Source of the DNA: Desulfofustis sp.
GTDB taxonomy: Bacteria > Desulfobacterota > Desulfobulbia > Desulfobulbales > Desulfocapsaceae
DNA: 11,584 nt
Direction: 5' to 3'
Assembly (NCBI GenBank): GCA_029287755.1
Contig: JARFQM010000069.1
Coordinates: forward strand, 1-11,584
Under the pieces are notes generated by a model, which did not search any database, was not told the DNA's origin, and was given only the letters and a program-made list of their open reading frames with translations. This document shows, in pieces, positions 7,322-11,584 of this stretch. Position numbers and translations under genes: made by a program. Numbering within the stretch: position 1 is the stretch's first letter; each line of letters starts with the position of its first letter.

Positions 7322-8326
7322 TCAGGTAGACCCCCTGACCACGAGCCTGGTTTCCAGGGTAATGGTCGTGCCGTTTTTCAAGGCCCTGCCTTCCAGGATG
7401 TCAAGCAGCAGTGAGGCGGCGGTTTTGCCGATTTCGTAAGCGGGCTGCTTGATGGTGGTCAGCGCCGGCCGGACCAGGACCGCGTTCGGGTTGTCGGAAA
7501 AGCCCACCAGGCCGATCTGCTCGGGAATGCGCACCCGCTGATCCTGCAGATAGAGAAAGGCGCCCAGAGCGACCGGGTCATTGATCGCGAAAATACCGTC
7601 GGGCGGTTCCGCCATGGCCAGCAGGCGGCGGGCGCCTGCGCGGCCGTCCTCTTCGTGGCAGCCGCCCTCTATGATGTACTCCGGCCGCACCGTGAGCCCG
7701 TGGGCCCGGAGTGCCGCCTCGTATCCCTCCCGTCTTTTTCTGCCGACGTACAGAGAACCGGCCGAAGTCAGGTGGGCGATGCGCGTTCTCCCCGTTTCAA
7801 TGAGATGGGTGACGGCCTGGCAGGCGCCTTTGACATCGTCCACCACCACTTTGGGGGCGTCGATCTCGTCCACCACCCGGTCAAAGAGCACGATCGGCAC
7901 CCCCTGGGTGATTACCTGCTGCAGGTGGGTGAAATCGGCCGTCTCCTGCGACACGGAGACCAGCATGCCGGCCACCCGGTTGGAGGCCAGGGCCCTGGTG
8001 TTTATCGATTCCCTCTCATAGGTGTCGTTGCTCTGACAGACCATGATGGTGTAGCCCGATTCGTAGGCCAGATCCTCGATGCCGCTGATCACGGTGGAAA
8101 AAAAAGAGTTGCGGATCTCGGGTACGATAACGCCGATATTGTTTGATCGGCGGGTCTGCAGGCTCTGGGCGATCAGGTTGGGCTGGTAATTGGTTTTGGC
8201 GGCGATGGCCCGAACCCGTTCCTTGGTCTGTTCACTGATATCGGGATGGTCACGCAAGGCCCTGGAAACGGTCGAGGCGGAGAGGTTCAGTCGCCTGGCA
8301 AGATCGGTGATGGTCACGTGTCTCAT
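7322..8326 (-). CDS. LacI/GalR-family transcriptional regulator of the galactose operon
   Basis: This protein is a sugar-responsive DNA-binding regulator. The N-terminal helix-turn-helix VTITDLARRLNLSASTVSRAL (about 4-24) is followed by the hinge QPNLIAQSLQTRRSNNIGVIVPE, whose L56 would insert at the central CpG of an operator. The rest is a periplasmic-binding-protein-like effector domain with NSFFSTVISGIEDLAY, VLFDRVVDEI, VVVDD, GIFAINDPVALGA and LVGFSDNP. The start at 8326 overlaps the galK stop (ATGA), which implies coupling, and places the HTH in the family's usual position. An in-frame ATG at 8356 would add 10 residues. Lying inside the operon, it probably acts on the palindrome before galT, so the operon would be autoregulated, with galactose or a metabolite as inducer (inferred). 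Its sequence reminds me most of LacI proteins from Bacteroidota, a possible sign of transfer. Confidence 0.92.
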   Translation of the reverse strand: MRHVTITDLARRLNLSASTVSRALRDHPDISEQTKERVRAIAAKTNYQPNLIAQSLQTRRSNNIGVIVPEIRNSFFSTVISGIEDLAYESGYTIMVCQSNDTYERESINTRALASNRVAGMLVSVSQETADFTHLQQVITQGVPIVLFDRVVDEIDAPKVVVDDVKGACQAVTHLIETGRTRIAHLTSAGSLYVGRKRREGYEAALRAHGLTVRPEYIIEGGCHEEDGRAGARRLLAMAEPPDGIFAINDPVALGAFLYLQDQRVRIPEQIGLVGFSDNPNAVLVRPALTTIKQPAYEIGKTAASLLLDILEGRALKNGTTITLETRLVVRGST

Positions 8327-9639
8327 GGGGTGTCGCCCGTGTCTGAAAATAGCCATCCCTCGGCACCCAAAAAACAGAATCCGGGCCGTCCGATTAGCAC
8401 CGGAAGCACTGCTCTCTCTCCAAACACCCGCTCCATGAGTAAGTGATAATCATCGAACTGATCTTTTGGAACGTACGCTTGCGCAGTTCCCGCAAATCCC
8501 CCGCCGTGCACCCGGCAGACGGCTCTGGGAAACAATAGTGAAGTCAGGGAAATGGCCAGCAGAATTCCCTGTTCCCGGCTGTTCTTCGACGAGCTGCAGT
8601 TCTGCAGGAGCGTGCAGGAGGAGCTGCCCGACTGTCTCACCAGCTCCAGGAAGCGGTCGTAGTCATGCTGCAGCAGGGCGTCGGTTTGCGCCGCGGCCCG
8701 CTGGTCTTCGGTGATAAAATGCAGCAGGCGCAGCAGGGCCCGGTCGCCGGCCCCGGCCCGAAGGGGTCGCACCTGCTGGAGAACCTGCTCGACGCTCAGC
8801 CCCCGGGCCTTGCTGCGCTGCAGGATGGCGGCAGCCTGGGCGATTTCCCCGGTAACGGCGGCGTAGTCATCGGTCAGGTCGCTGTGGCTGCCGCCGGTAT
8901 CGATGATCAGCAGACGGTAGCCCCAGTCCTCGAAATTGGTCTTGATCCGGGTGATCAACGGGTTGGCCGGATCCTCGAAATCGATGCCCAGGGTGTAGCC
9001 GGCGGCGCTGCTCAGCTGGTCCATGAGACCGCAGGGCTTGCCGAAATAAGTATTCTCGGCGAATTGGCCGTCGCGGGCCAGGCGCACAGGATCCGGACGT
9101 TCATCTGCGAGGGTGGCGAAGATTCCTCCCATGAGCACCGAGAACGCCGCGGATGAACTCAGGCCGGTGCCGGGCGTGCAGGTGGAGTCGAGCACCGCTG
9201 AAAAACCGGGTACCGCGCAGCCCCGCTTGTTGCGGGCCGCCGCTACGCCCCGGATGAGCGACTCGGGGCTGGAGCGTTCGCCGGGCTTCGGCGCCAGGCT
9301 GCCCAGATCTATGCTGATCGGATCGGGGTAGTCGCTGGAAATGAGGGTAACGCGGTTGTCTGCGGTCGGCACCGCCGCCGCGACACAGTCGAGATCGACG
9401 GCGCTGGCGACAACCCTGCCGTTGTTGTGGTCGGTGTGATTGCCGCCCAGCTCGGTACGGCCGGGCGCACTGGCCAGAAAACTGCAGCGGCCGCCCAATC
9501 GTTGCCGGGCGTAGGCCAGCAGGCCCTGATACCTGTTTTTCTGTTCCTCCAGGGCCGTCTTCCCGTAGAGTCTGAGCAGACCTTCGTCAGCCCCGCCATG
9601 GCTCAGGTAGTGGGTGAGATCGGCGCTGGGGCAACCCAT
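8323..9639 (-). CDS. galK: Galactokinase (GHMP kinase family, divergent GalK)
   Basis: The enzyme phosphorylates galactose to galactose-1-phosphate with ATP, the entry step of the Leloir pathway. The three GHMP motifs are present: SAPGRTELGGNHTDHNNG (57-74), the phosphate-binding loop PGTGLSSSAAF (156-166) and RVHGGGFAGTAQAYVP (376-391). CGLMDQ (203-208) holds the catalytic aspartate, D207, and R61 matches the conserved active-site arginine. The protein is 438 residues, longer than E. coli GalK (382), mainly by an N-terminal extension of about 45 residues. The usual G-E-H-T-D-Y reads G-N-H-T-D-H here, so the glutamate that contacts sugar is replaced by asparagine. I recall that form in galactokinases from Firmicutes. 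It starts 3 bases after the galT stop; a GAGGAA ribosome site sits in the end of galT. galT next door makes galactose the likely substrate, but a related sugar such as GalNAc is not excluded. Confidence 0.88.
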   Translation of the reverse strand: MGCPSADLTHYLSHGGADEGLLRLYGKTALEEQKNRYQGLLAYARQRLGGRCSFLASAPGRTELGGNHTDHNNGRVVASAVDLDCVAAAVPTADNRVTLISSDYPDPISIDLGSLAPKPGERSSPESLIRGVAAARNKRGCAVPGFSAVLDSTCTPGTGLSSSAAFSVLMGGIFATLADERPDPVRLARDGQFAENTYFGKPCGLMDQLSSAAGYTLGIDFEDPANPLITRIKTNFEDWGYRLLIIDTGGSHSDLTDDYAAVTGEIAQAAAILQRSKARGLSVEQVLQQVRPLRAGAGDRALLRLLHFITEDQRAAAQTDALLQHDYDRFLELVRQSGSSSCTLLQNCSSSKNSREQGILLAISLTSLLFPRAVCRVHGGGFAGTAQAYVPKDQFDDYHLLMERVFGERAVLPVLIGRPGFCFLGAEGWLFSDTGDTP

Positions 9640-9642
9640 GAG

Positions 9643-10692
9643 CTATTGTTCCTCGAGGTAGTGGGTCCGGGGCAGGTTCCGCAGTCGGGCGGCGGCGACT
9701 TCGGCGGTCAGGTCGCGCTGCACCGTGGCCAGCAGCTCAAATCCGACCATATGCTTCTTGATGGTCCGGGAACGCAGAAGCGGCGGCAGGTAATGAAAAT
9801 GATAATGAACGGCCGGATACTCGCTCCCGTCGGTCGGCTGCTGGTGAAGTCCCATCGAATAGGGAAATGAGGTCTGGAAAAGGTTGTCATAGCAGATGCC
9901 CAGTTCGATCATGACGGCGGCCAGGTCAGCCTTTTCCTGCTCCGAGGCTGCCTCTATCGACGCCCGGTGGCCTGTAGGAATGATCATCGTTTCGAACGGC
10001 CAGAAGGCCCAGTAGGGAACCAGAACCACAAATGAGTCGTTGGCGAACAGGATTCTTTCCCCATCGGAGAGCTCTCGGGCCAGATAGGTGCAGAGCAGGC
10101 AGCTGCCGTGCTTATGGAGATAGCGCTGCTGCTGCTCCAGCTCCCTGGCGGGCAGATTGGGAATCGTCGATCCGGCCCAGATCTGCCCGTGGGGGTGCGG
10201 ATTGGAGCAGCCCATGAGCAGGCCGCGGTTTTCAAATATCTGCACATGGTTGATAAAATCATGGGCGCCCAGGCTGAGATACTCGTCGATCCAGGTATCA
10301 ATGATTGGCCGCACCTGCTCCGTGGTCATGCGGGCGATACTCAGGTCATGACGCGGAGAATAGCAGATTACCCTGCAGACACCCCGCTCGGGCTCGCTTA
10401 CGAGCAGCCCGTTGGGGTCGGGAGCGGGCCGAGTGGCGGGCTCAGGCAGCAGGGCGGCAAAGTCGTTGGTAAAGACGAAGGTGTGGGTATAGTCGGGGTT
10501 TTGGCTGCCGCCGGCTCGTGCATTGGTCGGACAGAGGTAGCAGTCGGACAGGTAGGAGGGTATCCTGTCGCTGTCCGCTGCTTCCCGCTGTCCATCCCAG
10601 GGCCGGGCGGTGCGGTGCGGGGAAACGAGCACCCAGTCGCCGGTGAGTGGATTGAATCGGCGATGGGGGGATTCAGTGCCGCCGCCTTTCAT
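9643..10692 (-). CDS. galT: Galactose-1-phosphate uridylyltransferase
   Basis: GalT exchanges UMP between UDP-glucose and galactose-1-phosphate, giving UDP-galactose and glucose-1-phosphate, in the cytoplasm. With the chosen start the protein has 349 residues (E. coli 348). Seen: RRFNPLTGDWVLVSPHR (11-27), the metal-site cysteines C52 and C55 in CYLCP, H115, the active site NPHPHGQIW (164-172, with H168 as the nucleophile that carries UMP), and the second metal site E184, H283, H298 and H300 in HYHFH, followed by PPLLRSRT. The ligand numbering almost equals that of E. coli. The frame stays open to a TTG at 10761, but that extension covers the operator and would start at the expected transcription start, so I chose the ATG at 10692. 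It is the first gene of the operon. The matching 4-epimerase, GalE, is not in the window. Confidence 0.96.
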   Translation of the reverse strand: MKGGGTESPHRRFNPLTGDWVLVSPHRTARPWDGQREAADSDRIPSYLSDCYLCPTNARAGGSQNPDYTHTFVFTNDFAALLPEPATRPAPDPNGLLVSEPERGVCRVICYSPRHDLSIARMTTEQVRPIIDTWIDEYLSLGAHDFINHVQIFENRGLLMGCSNPHPHGQIWAGSTIPNLPARELEQQQRYLHKHGSCLLCTYLARELSDGERILFANDSFVVLVPYWAFWPFETMIIPTGHRASIEAASEQEKADLAAVMIELGICYDNLFQTSFPYSMGLHQQPTDGSEYPAVHYHFHYLPPLLRSRTIKKHMVGFELLATVQRDLTAEVAAARLRNLPRTHYLEEQ

Positions 10693-10747
10693 AATCGCAG
10701 TGATCCCCGCTGGAAAATGAAGTATAATGGGTTCTGCAAACGATGCC

Positions 10748-10759
10748 GCAAACGTTTGC
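10748..10759. promoter_or_regulatory. LacI/GalR-type operator, perfect 12-bp palindrome
   Basis: GCAAACGTTTGC is a perfect inverted repeat with a central CpG, the standard form bound by LacI/GalR-family proteins (compare the PurR and GalR boxes). It begins about 10 bases after the -10 box of the galT promoter, at about +3 to +14, where a bound repressor blocks transcription. The likely ligand is the LacI-type protein encoded third in the same operon. I saw no second copy elsewhere in the window. Confidence 0.82.
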
Positions 10760-10768
10760 AATACAATT

Positions 10769-10796
10769 ACTATAGAAACATCAAATGTCCTGTCAA
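10769..10796 (-). promoter_or_regulatory. Sigma-70 promoter of the galactose operon
   Basis: Read on the minus strand: -35 box TTGACA (10791-10796), a spacer of 16 bases, and -10 box TATAGT (10769-10774), one mismatch from consensus. Transcription should start near 10762, giving a leader of about 70 bases before the galT ATG. Such a strong promoter with an operator just downstream fits tight repression and high induced expression. Confidence 0.75.
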
Positions 10797-10830
10797 CTGA
10801 TTTATGGTTAGCCCATTAAGGTGATCTACA

Positions 10831-11526
10831 ATGAAGCGTTCGGAAATCAACAATCTGCTCGTTGAAGCCGCTGAATTCTTCAGCTCATCTCATTTCCAGC
10901 TGCCGCCGTTCGCCTTCTGGTCGCCGGAGAGATGGCAATCGACGGGCCCCGAGGCGGACGAGATCAGGGACAACGAACTCGGCTGGGATGTGACCGACTA
11001 TGGGCTGGGCAGGTTCTATGAGGTCGGACTGCTGCTCTTCACCATCAGAAACGGCAGCCATGCCCGGGGAGACACCTATCCCAAGGGCTATGCGGAAAAA
11101 ATCATGATGGTCCGCGAACAGCAGGTAACCCCCTATCACTACCATTGGAACAAACGTGAGGATATCATCAACCGGGGCGGCGGCAACCTGGTGATCGAAC
11201 TCTACCTTGCCGATGAGCGCAACAGGTTCAGCGACAACCATTTTTCGGTATCGGTGGATGGGGTGCGAAGACCAGTGGCTCCCGGCGATCGGCTGATTCT
11301 TTCCCCGGGCGAGAGTATCTGCCTGGAGCCCCATGTCTACCATACCTTTTACGGCGAGAAGGGAGGCGGCAGCGTCATGGTCGGCGAAGTCTCCGACGTC
11401 AACGACGACCGGGCGGACAACTGCTTTTACGAAGAATTGGGCCGCTTCCCGGAGATCGTCGAGGACGAGGAGCCGCGCTATCACCTGTGCACCGAGTATC
11501 CGCCCGCTGCAGCCCCGAAAAGCTGA
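10831..11526 (+). CDS. D-lyxose/D-mannose-type sugar isomerase (cupin)
   Basis: This is an aldose-ketose isomerase of the D-lyxose ketol-isomerase family, which interconverts D-lyxose and D-xylulose, often also D-mannose and D-fructose. The 231 residues align along their length, from memory, with the E. coli enzyme: MKRSEIN start, LPPFAFWSP (24-32), LGWDVTDYG (50-58), LFTIRNGS (69-76), YAEKIMMVREQQVTP (87-101), KREDIINRGGGNLVIELY (108-125), LSPGESICL (157-165) and VGEVSDVNDD (184-193). The manganese ligands of the cupin fold would be H103, H105, E110 and H171. An AAGGTGA ribosome site (10818-10824) precedes the ATG by 6 bases. It is divergent from galT and shares its control region. Why such an isomerase lies beside a galactose operon is unclear; it may widen the set of hexoses or pentoses used. 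The family is secure; the real substrate is not. Confidence 0.92.
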   Translation: MKRSEINNLLVEAAEFFSSSHFQLPPFAFWSPERWQSTGPEADEIRDNELGWDVTDYGLGRFYEVGLLLFTIRNGSHARGDTYPKGYAEKIMMVREQQVTPYHYHWNKREDIINRGGGNLVIELYLADERNRFSDNHFSVSVDGVRRPVAPGDRLILSPGESICLEPHVYHTFYGEKGGGSVMVGEVSDVNDDRADNCFYEELGRFPEIVEDEEPRYHLCTEYPPAAAPKS

Positions 11527-11549
11527 AAAACCAGCAGCTGTTGTGAGCC

Positions 11550-11584
11550 ATGAGAGAATACAAGAAAACCATATGTCCTCTGGA
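11550..11584 (+). CDS. Start of a probable molybdopterin oxidoreductase (cut by window end)
   Basis: An ATG 23 bases after the isomerase stop opens a frame that reads MREYKKTICPL and then GA, which can encode D or E, before the sequence ends. K-T-I-C-P-L-D is the usual start of molybdopterin oxidoreductases of the formate-dehydrogenase/thiosulfate-reductase type, where CPLDCPDTCG begins the iron-sulfur-binding region. Only eleven complete codons are visible and the ribosome site is weak, so this is a tentative call. It is in the same direction as the isomerase and may be read with it, since no clear terminator lies between. Confidence 0.5.
   Translation, partial: MREYKKTICPL

Larger units (their letters stand above)
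10693..10830. promoter_or_regulatory. Divergent control region between galT and the sugar isomerase
   Basis: These 138 bases separate two divergently read genes. They are A+T richer than the surrounding genes and contain the galT promoter and the LacI-type operator listed separately. For the plus-strand gene, possible -10 boxes are TATAAT (10723-10728) and TACAAT (10762-10767), but neither has a convincing -35 box. The operator would lie in the spacer of the second candidate, so one bound repressor could affect both directions. That shared control is an inference. GCAAACG occurs twice (10736-10742 and 10748-10754), which may hint at a second weak binding site. Confidence 0.6.

Noticed and set aside
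10693..10761. N-terminal extension of galT starting at TTG 10761
   Set aside because: It would run through the operator and begin at the predicted transcription start; the GalT fold starts at the ATG at 10692, giving the normal length.
11527..11549. Terminator after the sugar isomerase
   Set aside because: Only a short CAGCAGCTG-like self-complementary stretch is present, with no T-run.

Overview
The window holds eleven complete protein genes plus the first codons of a twelfth. GC content is fairly high. The organism is Gram-negative: the sugar-binding protein has an ordinary signal peptide with no lipobox cysteine, so it should be a free periplasmic protein, and the diacylglycerol kinase is of the small proteobacterial DgkA type. 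The set of genes, including a stand-alone AICAR transformylase domain and a start resembling an anaerobic molybdopterin oxidoreductase, suggests an anaerobic or facultative bacterium, perhaps Desulfobacterota. That placement is a guess, not a demonstration. Several proteins resemble, from memory, relatives in distant phyla (binding protein like Thermus, LacI regulator like Bacteroidota, galactokinase like Firmicutes), so the galactose locus may be a transferred mosaic.

Right-hand centre (about 2880-10800, minus strand, read right to left): a compact galactose operon in the order galT, galK, lacI-type regulator, ABC ATPase, periplasmic binding protein, permease 1, permease 2. Gaps are short or genes overlap (galK/regulator and the two permeases overlap by 4 and 1 bases). 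In front of galT lies a near-consensus sigma-70 promoter (TTGACA, 16 bp, TATAGT), followed at once by a perfect 12-bp palindrome GCAAACGTTTGC with a central CpG, the classic form of a LacI/GalR-family operator. The regulator is encoded inside the operon, so it probably represses its own operon. The transporter imports galactose and/or glucose, GalK phosphorylates galactose, and GalT exchanges it onto UDP-glucose. No galE or galM is present in the window.

Left part (1-2728, minus strand): a separate three-gene cluster of housekeeping type: a GlmU-like nucleotidyltransferase with a shortened C-terminal hexapeptide domain, an AICAR transformylase lacking the IMP cyclohydrolase domain, and dgkA. 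The genes overlap or are 3 bases apart. The 151-bp gap before the GlmU-like gene holds a possible promoter.

Right edge (10831-11584, plus strand): a D-lyxose/D-mannose-type cupin sugar isomerase, divergent from galT and sharing the 138-bp regulatory region that contains the operator, then the start of a gene whose first residues look like a molybdopterin oxidoreductase.

I found no RNA genes, mobile elements, CRISPR arrays or attachment sites, and no clearly novel system. The most interesting points are the operator-promoter layout, the split/shortened GlmU and PurH proteins, and the divergent isomerase next to a Leloir galactose operon.
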